NCBI GenBank assembly: GCA_026826555.1
Contig: JAKSZT010053928.1
Span: forward strand, 45,371,089-45,435,088
From: Tolypeutes matacus
Taxonomy: Eukaryota; Chordata; Mammalia; Cingulata; Chlamyphoridae
Reading direction: 5' to 3'
Length of the DNA stretch: 64,000 nucleotides
Numbering within the stretch: the first letter of the stretch is position 1; every line of letters begins with the position of its first letter. The translations under genes and the position numbers were made by a program. This document shows, one piece after another, positions 22,864 through 34,390 of the stretch. Below the pieces are notes generated by a model. It made no database searches, had not been told where the DNA came from, and saw nothing but the letters and a program-made list of their open reading frames with translations.

Positions 22864-22872
22864 TAAAGAAAA
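21084..22872 (+). mobile_element. Copy A: L1-tailed non-autonomous retroposon, near full length
   Basis: This 1.79-kb element has an AT-rich head (21084-21245), then a body starting 'gaagctttagatcacagaaggg' that is shared in order with the minus-strand copy at 60299-62040. Its last 200 bp ('gaatgtaccacactgatgaagg', 'ggaatccctatatttttt', 'tgtaatctaag') resemble an L1M 3'UTR end. A TA tract and A-rich tail follow, bracketed by a 14-15-bp target duplication. The longest open frame is 117 codons with no motif, so it probably encodes nothing and used L1 proteins in trans. I do not know a name for the family. Confidence 0.8.
22832..22863. repeat. TA microsatellite in the tail of copy A
   Basis: About 15 TA units directly follow the L1-like end of copy A. 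TA tracts occupy the same place in copies B and D. Confidence 0.9.
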
Positions 22873-22887
22873 TAAAAATCACTAGTG

Positions 22888-23740
22888 TTAGAGTCTCAAG
22901 GGAGTGAGTTAGAGAGATAAAAGATGGTGGTTGGAGAATGGGATGTTTGAAATATATTTTGTGGAGGGTAATGACAAAGGATAAAGTATAATTATGGGTA
23001 TGGGTGAACAGCAGTAGAGTGGACAATATAATTGAAGATGAGATGATTCAGAAACTGAGAGGTGTATGTCCTGGAAGTATCCTCTTTGAGAATACTGAAA
23101 TCATCAAGAATTAATATTAGAGAAGTCATTGAGCAAGAGAGAGAGAAATGAAGTGGAATAACCACACATCTTCAAGTGCCTTTAATGAGGAGGACTAATA
23201 GATGGTATTGTATGGTGCATGTAGTAGAAAAACTGTGTGTGTGTGTTTATTTTATAGGGGAGGAATGAAGGTCACAAGTGGCCAAGAGGAGTAAGGAGGA
23301 CACCTTTCCTTCTTACAGGCTCAGTGGTAGGAGAGGAATGAGATAAAATAAATCCCTGAATTGAGGGGACTCCAGGGAAGGAAGTGTCTTCAGGGGAGGG
23401 TTTGGCTTCAGTCAGAGCAAAGAGGGGAAAGAGATTTTCAGGGACAATGTTGGGGGTAAAGGGAGTTTTGCCAATGACCAGGAGTTTCAGAAGACAGAGT
23501 GACAGAGTTTGAAAGGCTGGGAAATTGGGTTTATTAGGGGATGTCAGAATCTCATGGGAATGAGAGTTCAGGTGGAGAGGAGAGACCTGGGGGCTTTGGA
23601 CATCATGTGGTGACTGAGGGAAATGATGGGAACGGCACTGCTGGTATCTTACAGGGAGATGAATAATCAATTCTAAGTGTAGTCTCTTTCTTGGAATTAG
23701 AGCCTTAAGCCTTAGGCAGATAGTGACAGTGAGGTGGGGA
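22888..23740. other. Continuation of the host DNA of copy A; no gene
   Basis: Sequence resumes after the right target duplication with the same purine-rich plus-strand character as before 21068. A 132-codon minus frame (23272-23670) is serine- and proline-rich and reflects that bias. I see no exon. Confidence 0.4.
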
Positions 23741-24208
23741 GTAAGGGTGCTTTGCGGTCATCCTGGTGCTAGAGAAAAGGCTGGGGTCTAGGAGCAGACA
23801 TGGGACACAGGCTCAACCAATCACTGACCCCAGGTTCAGGCAGATATGGTTCCTAATACTGGAAATCAGTGGGCAACTGCAGTCATTTTAGACCCACACG
23901 GCAATAGATTGCTGCCCACACCTGTAGCTCCATCCCTGCCCAGACAGGGGAGGAAGGGGTGTAAAGCTTCATCACTCTCTCTGGGTAACTACAGATAGTT
24001 TTGGCCTGCACAAATTGGATTATTACACACAGCTGTGGCTCTGTCCCTATCCCTGGCAAATGAGAAAGGTGGGAAAAGCTTCAATGTGGGCAGCTTGAGC
24101 CTCCACAGCTTACAGCACCAACTACATCCTCAGCTCCTACTACACAACCAGCAAGGGAGAAAGGGCAAGAAAGCTCTAAACTAAAGAGAGAAACTGCACC
24201 CAGAAAAA

Positions 24209-25146
24209 ATGCATCAAGTAAGCCAGATGTCAAGACACCAACAAAAAAATTATAATTCATACCAAGAAACAGGAAGATATGGCCCAGTCAAAGGAATAAG
24301 ATAAGCCTCCAGATGACATAAAGGAGGTGAGAAAACTAATCATAGATGTTCAAACAAATCCCCTTAATAAATTCAATGAAATGGCTAAAGAGATTAAGGA
24401 TATTAAGAAGACACTGGGTGAGCACAAAGAAGAATTTGAAAGCATACGTAGAAAAATAGCAGATTTTATGGGAATGAAAGGCACAATAAATGAAATAAAA
24501 AATACAATGGAGGCATATAATAGCAGGTTTGAGGAGGCAGAAGAAAGGCTCGATGAGCTTGAAGAGATGGCCTCTGAAAACATACAAAACATACAAAAAA
24601 AAAAAAAAGACTAAGAAAAGAATGGAAAAAATTGAACAGAGCCTCAGGGAACTAAATAACAGCAAGAGACATGCAAACATATGGGTGTCATGGGTGTCCC
24701 AGAAGGAGAAGAGAAGGGAAAAGGGGCAGAAGGAATATTTGAAGAAATAATAGTAGAAAATTTCCTAACCCTGTTGAAGGGCATAGATATCTGTGTCCAA
24801 GAAGCACAATGTACTCCCATTTGAATAAATCCTGAATAGACCAACTCCGAGACACATACTAATCAGAATGTCAAATGCCAAAGACAAAGAGAGAATTCTG
24901 AGAGCAGCAAGAGAAAAGCAATGCATAGCATATAAGGGATACCCAATAAGATTAAATGCCAATTTCTCTTCAGAAATCATGGAGACAAGAAGGCAGTGTT
25001 ATAATATATTTAAGATACTGCAAGAGAAAAACTGCCAGCCAAAAATCTTATATCCAGCAAGTTTGTCTTTTAGAAATGAAAGTGAATTTAGAATATTCAC
25101 AGATAAACAGAAACAGAGAGAGTTTGTAATCAAGAGACTGGCTTAG
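24209..25146 (+). pseudogene. L1 ORF1 (RNA-binding chaperone), broken
   Basis: ORF1p is a trimeric RNA-binding protein that packages L1 RNA in the cytoplasm. The start is taken at the ATG at 24209, whose frame closes at a stop at 24304. A second frame (24327-24614) holds the coiled coil, with KEIKDIKK and EEAEERLDELEE repeats. It ends in an A-run (24594-24609) that shifts the phase. A third frame (24868-25146) holds the RRM and C-terminal region, with MSNAKDKERIL and the LNANFSSEIME motif. At least three frame changes separate them, so no full protein can be made. Confidence 0.85.
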
Positions 25147-25299
25147 CAGGAAATACTAAAAGGATGCTATAGTCTGAAAAGAAAAGACAGGCTTGGAAGA
25201 AAGTCTAGAAATGAAGATTATAACAGTAAAATTAACTAAAAGTGTAAAAAGAATGATGAGAATAAAATATGACAGATAACACCCAAAGGTCAAAATAGG

Positions 25300-26045
25300 T
25301 GAAACAAAAACTGGCTTTATAGTAATAATATTAAATGTTAATGGATTATACTCCCCAATCAAAAGACACAGACTAGCAGAATGAACAAGAAAATATGAGC
25401 CATCTATATGCTGCCTACAAGAGACTCATCTTAGACCAAGGATACCAATAGATTGAAAGTGAAAGGCTGGAAAAAGATATTCCATGCATGAAGTAACCAA
25501 CCAACCAACCACCAAACAAACAAACAAAAAAGCTCAAGTAGCTATACTTATATCAGATGAAATAGACTTTAAAAGCAAAACTGTTATTAGAGACAAGGAA
25601 GAACATTATATGTTGATGAAAGGGGCAATTCACCAGGAAGAAATAACAATCATAGAGGTAAACTCACCTAACCAGGATGCCTCAACATACATGAGGCAAA
25701 AACTGGCAAGGCTGAGGAGAGAAATAGATATCTCTACAGTAATAGTAGGAGACTTCAATACTCCACTCTCAGCATTGGATAGAACATCTTGGCAGAGGAT
25801 CAATAAAGAAACAGAGAGCTTGAATAATATGATAAATGGATTAAACCTAACAGACATATACAGAACATTGCACCCCAAAACAGCAGGATATACATTCTTC
25901 TCAAGTTCTCATGTCTTTCTCCAAGATAGACCATATATTGAGTCACAGAGCAGAACTCAATAAATTCAGCAAGATTGAAATTATACAAAACACTTTCTCT
26001 GATCATAATGGAATAAAGGTGGAAATCAACAAAAGGCAGAAAAGG
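25300..26045 (+). pseudogene. L1 ORF2 endonuclease domain, broken
   Basis: The N-terminal endonuclease of ORF2p nicks target DNA at T-rich sites. The best frame is 25484-25963 and contains IVGDFNTPLS and LNLTDIYRTLHP, typical of the APE-like domain. The N-terminus upstream (25320-25480) is in the same general region but is broken by stops. The region after 25911 continues in another frame with KIDHILSHR and TFSDHNGIKVEI, which hold the family's SDH catalytic motif. The domain is cut at 26045 by a nested insertion. Confidence 0.85.
26031..26045 (+). repeat. Left target-site duplication of the nested copy
   Basis: 'aaaaggcagaaaagg' is part of L1 ORF2 and returns as 'aaagaggcagaaaaagg' at 26321-26337, with small indels in the A-runs. 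Confidence 0.75.
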
Positions 26046-26320
26046 TCTTGCCATAACCTACAGAATTGGGTGGAAGAGAGTATAAACTACAATGTAAACT
26101 TTAATCCACGCTTAGTGTCAATGCTTCAAGATACGTTCATGCAATGAATGTACCTCACTAATGAAGGATGTTGTTAATGTGGGAAAATGTAGGAGGTGTG
26201 GGGAGTGGGGCATATGGGAATCCCCTATATTTTTTATGTGACATTTGTGTAATCTAAGTATCTCTAAAAAAATTTTTTTAAATGAAAAAAAAAAAAAAAA
26301 ACCAAACTGTCAGTAGAAAA
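26046..26320 (+). mobile_element. Nested 5'-truncated copy of the L1-tailed retroposon
   Basis: The segment starts inside the family at 'ccataacctacagaattggg', passes 'aatgtacctcactaatgaagg' and 'gggaatcccctatatttttt', and ends in an A-run at 26285-26301 followed by about 20 bases of unassigned sequence. It matches copy A at 22620-22830. Duplicated L1 sequence flanks it, so it arrived after the host L1. Confidence 0.85.
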
Positions 26321-26337
26321 AAAGAGGCAGAAAAAGG

Positions 26338-28860
26338 GAAAATTCACAAATACATGGGGATTAAACAATACACTCTTAAATAACCACTGGGACAAAGAAG
26401 AAATTGTGAGAGAAATCAATAAATATTTTCAGACAAATGAAAATGAGAATACAACATTTCAAAACCTATGGGATTCAGTGAAGGCAGTGCTGACAAGGAA
26501 ATTAATAGACCTCAATGCTTACATTAAAAAAGAAGAAAGAGCTAAAATCAACGAGCTAACTACACAGTGGGAAGAACTAGAAAAGGAACAGCAAATTAGT
26601 CCCAAAGCAAGTAGAAGGAATGAAATAAAGATCAGAGCAGAAATAAATGAACTTGAGAACAAAAAAGAAACAATAGAGAGAATTAACAAAACCAAAAGTT
26701 GGTTCTTAGAGAAGATTAACAAAATTGACAAACCCTTACTAGACTGACAAAGAAAAAAAGAAAGAAAACGCAAAAAATTTAAAAAAAAGAAAAAGGGAAC
26801 ATTACTACTGACCCCAGAGAAATAAAAGAGATAATATGAACAACTGTATGTCAACAAACTAGACGATGTAGACACAATGGAAAGATTCCTAGGAACATAT
26901 GAACCTACACTGATCCTAGAAGAACTAGAAGACCTCAATAAATCAATCACAAGTAAAGAGATTGAAACATCATCAAAAAAAACTCTGCAAAATGAAAAGC
27001 CTAGGACCAGATGGTTTCACAGGTGAGATCTACCAAGCATTCCAAGATTTAATACCACTCTTACTGAAGTTCTTCCAAAAAACTGAACAAAAAGGAATGC
27101 AACCAAACTCATTCTATGAAGTCAATGTCACCGTAATACCAAAGCCAGGTAAAGATATTAGTAAAAAAGGAAATTACAGATCCATTTCCCTAATGAATAC
27201 AGATGTAAAAATCCTCAACAAAATACTTGCTAATTGAATCCTACAACACATTAAAAGAATTATTCATCATTATCAAGTGGATTTTATACCAGGCATGCAA
27301 GGGTGGTTCAACACAAGAAAATCAATCAGCATAATACACCACATTAATAAATCAAAGAAGAAAAATCAGCTGGTCCTATTGATTGATGCAGAAAAGGCAT
27401 TTGACAAAATAATGCATCCTCTCAACAAAAATACTACAAAAGATAAGGATTGATGGAAACTTTCTCAACATGATAAAGGCCATATATGAAAAACCCACAG
27501 CTAACATTGTACTCAATGGTGAAAGACTGAAAGCTTTCCCACTGGGATCAGGAACAGACAAGGATGCCCTTTGTCACCACTGTTGTTCAGAGCAATCAGG
27601 CAAGAAAAAGAAATAAAAGTAATCCAAATCAGAAAGGAAGAATTAAAACATTCGCTACCCACAAATGATATGATCATATACCTAGAAAGTCCCAAAAAAT
27701 TGACAACAGAGCTGTTAGAGCTAAGAAATGATTTCAGTAGAGTGTCAGGATACAAGATCGATATGCAAAAATTGGTGGTGTTTCTATACACTAGTAATGG
27801 GCAATCTGAGGATGAAGTCAGGAAAAAAATTCCATTTACAATAGTGACTAAAAGAATCAAATATTTAGGAATAAACTTAACCAACGATGTAAAGCACTTT
27901 TATTCAGAAAACTACTATGCATTGCTAAAAAAATTTTTAAAAAGACCTAAATAATTGGAAGAACATTCCATGCTCATGGATTAGAAGACTAAATATCAAT
28001 AAGACGTCAATTCTACCCAAATTGATATACATATTCAATGCAATCCTGATAAAAATTCCACCAGCATTTTTTTTTAAAACAAACAGAAAACAAAATTATC
28101 AAAATTATTTGGAAGGATAAGGGGTCCCAAATAGCCGGGAATATCTTAAAAAGGAAAAGCGAAGTTGGAAGACACTCACTTTTGGACTTTTTATCCTATT
28201 ACCAAGCTACAGTGGTAAAAAAAACAGCATGGTAGTGGCATAAATATAGATACATAGACCCATGGAACCGAAGTGATAGTTCAGAAACAGACCCTCATAT
28301 CTATGGTCAAGTGATTTTTCACAAGCCTGCCAAACCCACCCAGCTGGGACAGAACAGTCTATTAAACAAATGGTGCTGTGAGAACTGGATCTCCATAGAC
28401 AAAAGAAAGAGGACCCCTATCTCACACCTACAAAAATTAACTCAAAATGGATTAAGGACCTAAATATAAAAGCTAGAACCATAAAAGTCCTAGAAGAAAA
28501 TGTAGGAAAACAGGTTCAAGACCTGGTTAGGTAGGTGGTGCATTCTTAAACTTTACACCAAAAGTACAATCGATGAATGAAAACATGGATAAATGGGACC
28601 TCTTCAAACTTAAACACTTTTGTGATTCAAAGGCCTTTGTCAAGAAAGTGAAAAGGCAGCCCACTCAATGGGAGAAAATATTTGGAAACCACATATCCGA
28701 TATGAGTTTGATTTCCATTCTTTATAAAGAGGTCATACAACTCAACAATAAAAGAACAAGCAATCCTATTTTTAAAAAATGGGCAAAAGACTTAGGCATT
28801 TTTCCAAAGAGGAAATACAAATGGCCAAAAAGCCCATGAAAAAAATGTTCCATACCACTA
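26338..28860 (+). pseudogene. L1 ORF2 reverse transcriptase and C-terminal part, broken
   Basis: ORF2p reverse transcriptase copies L1 RNA at the nicked target. Separate frames cover the linker (26406-26747), RT fingers and palm (26962-27237, with [16 protein letters not shown] and VIPKPGKD), RT palm and thumb (27571-27954, with [13 protein letters not shown] IKYLGINL) and the C-terminal region (28573-28839, with KVKRQPTQWEKIF). Where L1 enzymes carry a FADD box, this copy reads PTND (about 27655-27666). About ten residues are also missing before RAIRQEK. Enzyme activity is lost. Confidence 0.85.
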
Positions 28861-29757
28861 GCTATTAGGAGAATGCAAATCAAAATGACAATGTGATATC
28901 ATCTCATACCACATAGAATGTCATTATTAAAACAGAAAACAATAAGTGCTGGAGAGGATGTGGAGAAATAGGAACACTCCTTCACTGTTGGGATTGTAAA
29001 ATGATGCAGCCTCTGTGGAAGACAGTTTGGCAGTTCCTCTGGAAGCTAAATATAGAACTGCCATATGATTCAGCAATTCCTCTACTAGGAATATATCCAA
29101 GTACTGAAAACTGTGACACGAGCAGACATCTGCACATGGATGTTCATAGTAGCATTATTCACAATTGCCAAAGATGGAAACAACCCAATGGATGGATAAA
29201 CAAAATGAATGGATAAACAAAATGTGGTATATACATATGATGGAATTACTATGCTGCAGTAAGAAAAAATAAAATTGGGACACATGTGATAACATGGACG
29301 AATCTTGAAGACATTATGCTGAGTGAAATAAGCCAGACACAAAAGGACAAATATTGCATGGTCTCACTAATATGAACTAAATATGAAGAATAAACACATG
29401 GAGTTAAAACTTAGAGTATAGGTTATTAGGAGATAAGAGGAGGGCTGTGGGAATGTGGAGAAGCTTGGGAAAAATACAATTAATGTAATCTATGGACTAT
29501 AGTTAAATGCAATACTGTAATATTCTTGCATCAATGCCAAAGATGTACTGTGTCCATAATAGGGGAGTATGGAAAAAATATGCCAAATGTATGTGATAGA
29601 CCATAGTTATTGATAATAGACTGATGATACTATCTCATAATCTGTAACAAATGTTCCACAATGGAGTGGTGTGTTGATGAAAGGTTGTTGTATGGGAATT
29701 CTACACATATGGTAGATTGTTTTGTAAGTTCATAACTTCTGTAATAAAAATATATTT
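28861..29757 (+). repeat. L1 ORF2 end and 3'UTR
   Basis: The last coding remnants (29001-29216, with LPYDSAIPLLGIYPST and a GWINK motif) precede the 3'UTR from about 29370. The UTR contains 'atctatggactatagttaaa', 'aacaaatgttccacaatg' and 'gtatgggaattctacac'. The end block is the part echoed by the L1-tailed retroposon family. Confidence 0.8.
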
Positions 29758-29881
29758 TAAAAATGTGTTTGATTATGAGTGCTGTCCCCCACTCCACTGG
29801 GAGTGATGCATAATATAGGGTATATGCCCTATATTTTGACCTATATTTTATTCTAAAATCTGGAAGGTTCAAAAATACATC

Positions 29882-30107
29882 CGGGGAGCAGATGTGGCTC
29901 AAGCAGTTGAGTGCCTGCTTCCTATGTGGGAGGTCCCGGGTATGTTCCCTGGTGCCTCCTAAAGCCAAAAAAAAAAAAAAAAAGAAAAGAAAAAACGACA
30001 AGTGAACAAATAAAAAAACCAACTCAGGGGAGCTGATGGGGCTCAGTAGTTGAGCGCCAGCTTCCCACATGTGAGGTCCCAGGTTCAATCCCTAGCCCCG
30101 GTACCAA
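29882..30107 (+). mobile_element. Dimeric DAS-type SINE
   Basis: Unit one (29882-29966) has 'gtggctcaagcagttgag' and ends in an A-run. Unit two (30027-30107) has 'ggctcagtagttgagcg' and a perfect B-box GGTTCAATCC at 30082-30091. 'aatacatc' before and 'aatgcatc' after the element suggest a short target duplication with one mismatch. Confidence 0.9.
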
Positions 30108-31320
30108 AAAAACCAATGCATCTGACTTCATGGGTCTTGGCTAACATATTTGGATTTACATACCTAACCAATTATGAAAGCATCTCCAGAGCCACCACAA
30201 GGTAGGGCAGCTTCATGGGACTTGGCCTCACCTGGGAACTCTGTGAAGAGCCCCTGGACTTGTTTGCCAGGACCCTCAATCTCTGGTCCTATCCTCCTTT
30301 ATTCTCCATGTTCCTGCTTCCAGTGTCCCTTCTGCGCAGGTGAAAACAGGGTGGGAAGAGAAAGCAAAAATACATGCTTTTAAGGAAGCTTATTCTCTCT
30401 TTATTGTTAAATAGCCTTGGGATAAAATAATCAGCTCTTGCAGGAAGTTAAGGAATTTTAATTTAGGTGTTGAGATTCAAACCGACTAGAGATTCCAGGG
30501 CTGTTAGGGTCCTGATTCCTGCCATTGGAGAAAATTGACTATAGAACGATGACATGCAAAGCCATCAGAGTGGAATGATTATGTTCCAGTCCCTGCATCC
30601 ATTACTCCAGAGGCCAGTTCTGCCTTCCCATGGTTTGATTATGTGGGCACATAAATTCCTTTCTCCTGCTTAAGCTGGTTGAACATTTCCTGTTTATACA
30701 TGAAACATCAGGGATGTCCTTCCAGGCAGACAGTGTGAACTGACATCTTAGAATACAGGTAGCTATTAGTACTGGGGAGGTGTGTCAGCCAATAGCCAAG
30801 TCTCTGTTTCTGGGCTGGGCTTCAGGATGGGACTCAAATCCTTTGAAGAGAGGAGGAGTACCTGACAGTCCTAGAGGAGCTGGGGTGCTAAATGAGTTTC
30901 AAGTCAAGGACTCAGGGCATGAGTCAAATGTAGACATCTGAGTTCTATCCTCAGCCAAACAGGGTCTAAGGGGCTGGACTCAGAAGCCAGGTGGGGCTGG
31001 GGGTGGGCATCACTTACAGGTAGTTGCTGGTACATAGATCTAAGGAGAAAATCTAAGACAGCATTTGAATTGAAGCTCAGTTATAAAAGCCAGACAGCTT
31101 GTCCTAAGAAGTAGTCATTCAGAAGACGCAAGGTAGAGAGGGTGAATATAATAGCATTTATGCCTAGAAAGGTGGATATGCAGACAAGAAAGAACTTCGA
31201 GGAGGAATGAAGGAAGGGGAGCTTTGATAAATTCTTGAGCTGCAGAGAAGATAGGGGGTAGAACTGCTTTCTATAGACTATCTGTGGCTTAGGTTCTGGC
31301 TAGAGAGAAACCTCCTAAAG
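30108..31320. other. No gene or repeat recognised
   Basis: I see no exon, RNA gene or named repeat family here. Confidence 0.4.
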
Positions 31321-31321
31321 G

Positions 31322-31880
31322 TGTCAGTTTTCTGGAGCAGCAGAGGCACAATGATCAAAACTAGGCACAGGATCAGAGCCTGAAGGCTCAGCCAGGTGGC
31401 TGGAGTGGACCCCATGAGCATGAATCTCAGTATCCAGGCCCGTGTGCAGCCTCTCCCATGTTGATGCTGGGCTTGGCCACGTGGCTGCTTTGGCCAATGA
31501 GATATCAGCAAATATGAAAAACTAGAGGCCCTGTAGGCACTTGCGCATTGGGCCTGTGCTTTGGGATACTGCTGCTTTGAACTCTGAGATCACCTTGCTG
31601 TGAAGAAGCCCAAGTTAGCCACGTGGACACTCCACATGGAAGACAACTAGGGAACACAGCCAACAACCAAAATGAAGGCCCCTGACATATGGTCCCAGTT
31701 AAGCAATCCCAGCCAACACCCACCCCTACCTCCCACCCCCTTTTGAAGCTCCGCTTATCAAGGAGCAGAGATGAGTCTTCTCCATTGTGTCAACTCAAAT
31801 TCCTGACTCATACATCATAAGCAGCTTTAGGCTGCTAAGTTCTGGGGTTGTTTGTTATGCAGCAACAGATAACTGAAACA
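31322..31880 (+). repeat. MaLR-like LTR
   Basis: The 3' end reads 'taggctgctaagttctggggttg' then 'tgttatgcagcaacagataactgaaaca', the common end of an MLT1-like LTR. The presumed start at TGTCAG is only a guess from the TG...CA rule, and I could not find matching target duplications. Confidence 0.65.
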
Positions 31881-33461
31881 GGTGGCCTCCTACATACAGA
31901 GGTCCTCCCTCAGGTCAAAACTGGCCCTGGAGCTGGTGAGGTGGGAGAAAGATGCAGGAAATCAACTGGAACTGCAGAGCTATGAAACCTCTGTAGTTGA
32001 GCGTGCAGGAGCTGGGGAACTGGACCAGTCCTGACAAAGGAATCTCTAAGTCTGTAGAAGCTGTTGTTGGTTGTCTATTTTCTCTTCTTTCCTAGCAGAT
32101 TTCCAGTCAGGTATCTATCCCTCTTCTAGGTGAGTTGTAGAAACGTGACCCCTGGCACCAGGAGTCGATCCTGATTATTCTAAACTAGTCACTGTTTTAA
32201 GAAGGGGCATGTGGTCCGGTTCTAGCTTATGAAACAGGAGGGTAAAATTCCAGATGGGGGCATCTACGGTGGTCTCTAACAAAGAGTCACAAGAAAGAGA
32301 TGATCCTTCTTCCTTTTGGCACTGTCATGTCAGGATATTTTGCTTCAAGCCTGTGGATGAAGCTAGCACCAGAGGAATGGAAGGAAGAGAATTGCAGAGC
32401 TCTGGTGCTGGAGCCGTATGGGGACTTTTCTGGTCCCCTCCCTTTACCTGGTCTTCTTGTTATGGGATCTAATACATTAACTTATTATATAGGCTTCTCG
32501 GAATTAGGGTGCTCAGTTGCTGTCGTTGAAAGTGTCTTAAGAGCATGGGATTTTTGGCAAGCTGGAGATTCTGTGAGCAAAATTGGTTGCAGAGTACTTC
32601 GAATCTTCAATGGGAAGGCTCTATGTTTGTGTCTGCACCTTCTCCTGGCCTGATCCCCTCCGTATCAATTTCTGAAAGGGGGTGAGGAGCCAGGCTGGTA
32701 ACTTTAAAGCCTCGCATCCATGCAGAATTTTTGGGTTAGGTGTGCTCATCTTGGACAAGACAGACCTTTTGTTTCCAATTGTCTGCTTCTGATCCATTTT
32801 TCCTTGACCCCAAGAGGCTTTAAGCAGGACACCAGATATGGAAACCTCTCATGTTCCTTCCAGCTCAATGCTTAAGAGAACTGCTGGCTTTTTCCTCTGG
32901 TGCCTGAAACTTTAAAATGACAACCAAAAAACACACATTTCAATATAATAAACAACTACATCCTCCAAATCTCATACTCTGTTCTTTATAGACATCATAA
33001 ACATGTAAATTGGCCTTATACAAAAATAGAAGTACAGCTTATAACAGCATTTCTATTTGCTCCATAGATGACTCCTTAATAACCCCCTTCATTATACTCT
33101 GCCCATCGTGTTCTCCACCTGTAATATGATGCCACAGAAATGAATAGCTATTTATCATAATTGTCCTCAGCTTCCTCTGTGTCTATAATAAGCCACTGTA
33201 CTTAGATCACAGAGCTCTAAATAGGTCAGAGGGTGTGAATGACTCCCCTCCATCCCAACCACTGGGAGACAGCTCAAAGCGCATCCTGTTGCTCACTCTG
33301 TGGCGTCTTCCCAAGAGGAGAAGAGCAAGGCTGTGTTATTTTGGAAGAGCCAAGATTTGTGAATGCAGAGGAGCAGAAATGATCAATGGAGAGTCCCCAT
33401 CATTCATGACTGGGAAAACCTAGAGAGGGAAAACCTGTCCTATTTTCTTTCACTGCCCTTG
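31881..33461. other. No gene or repeat recognised
   Basis: A 117-codon plus-strand frame (32300-32653) has no motif. The part 32140-32400 may be an old repeat. Nothing here can be named with support. Confidence 0.35.
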
Positions 33462-33654
33462 CAGGGGTTCTTAACAAAGGGTCCGTGAGTTTGAATTGAA
33501 ATTCAAAAAAACACTATTCTTGTGGGGATGTGTTGGTGCGGGTGTGATATATTTATTAAATAATACACACTATAGTGTGGACTTAGTAGGGGATCCGTGG
33601 CTTTCACCTGACTGGCAAAGGGGTCCATGGAACAAAAAAGATTAAGAACCCCTG
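33462..33654 (+). mobile_element. Short non-autonomous hAT transposon
   Basis: A 193-bp element starts 'caggggttcttaa' (33462-33474) and ends with the inverse 'ttaagaacccctg' (33642-33654). This 13-bp perfect terminal inverted repeat is typical of MER1/Charlie-type hAT elements. An 8-bp duplication of flanking DNA is not clearly preserved. Confidence 0.85.
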
Positions 33655-34390
33655 CCTTAATGGAACACTCCATCTTTCTTCTTAGCCTGTGCTGGAGCAA
33701 ATAGTTTAGGGACATGCACAATTTGAAGCAACTCCATAAAGTCAGAGTGGTAAATGCTGTAATGCTATTCACCCTCCCTCCTGGAGAAGTTGAATAAACA
33801 TTTTAGGTGAGCTTCCTAGGTAGACTGCAACAGGGCCTTAACTAGGTTTACAGCAGTAGGTTAGGGTCCTTGCTTAGGAGAGGACCCCAGACCCTGTCTC
33901 CACGTGATGTGATATATGCGTTAAAGAGTCTGGGTCTGCTCTAAGGTTGTAGTCCCAGGTGGAGTAGTTCTTAGACACCCAGGCCAGAGCTTTTTCCTCT
34001 GACCAGTGCTGCCACTTGAGGAAGATTCTCTGGAGGAGGCAACTTAAGAATTAAATGGGCTCCATGTTATTATCCTCATCACTTGGTCAACACTTGCTCC
34101 TCTCCTGTTTCCATCTGCTTTTTCAATCCTAGGCCCAGATGTCTGCAGTTTGCAGGACTTCTTCCACAGCCAACCAGGGGGAAGCTGGTCACATAGCCTC
34201 AGGTGCTGCCAGAGGCCAAGAGGGATGAGCAATGTTAGCACTCGTCTTTGCCCAAGGGCAGACATGGTGCAAAGGCATTCTTTCCAGTTCAGGTAAACAT
34301 ATATTGAGCCGCCACAATTGGCTAGGCACCCGGGAGACATAGAGATGAATAAAGCATGGCACCCGACTCAAAGAGCTCTCACAGTCTAGA
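33655..34390. other. No gene or repeat recognised
   Basis: I see nothing supportable apart from short chance open frames. Confidence 0.4.

Larger units (their letters stand above)
23741..29757 (+). mobile_element. Near full-length L1 LINE, inactive
   Basis: The element runs from a 5'UTR (about 23741-24208) through ORF1, ORF2 and a 3'UTR ending 'gtaataaaaatatatttt'. The layout and length of about 6 kb (5.7 kb without the nested insert) fit a complete L1. All three coding parts carry frameshifts or stops, and a retroposon copy sits in ORF2. The 5' limit is uncertain by about 50 bp because I could not find a target-site duplication. The sequence looks like the xenarthran L1 lineage rather than the older L1M copies in this window. 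Confidence 0.85.
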
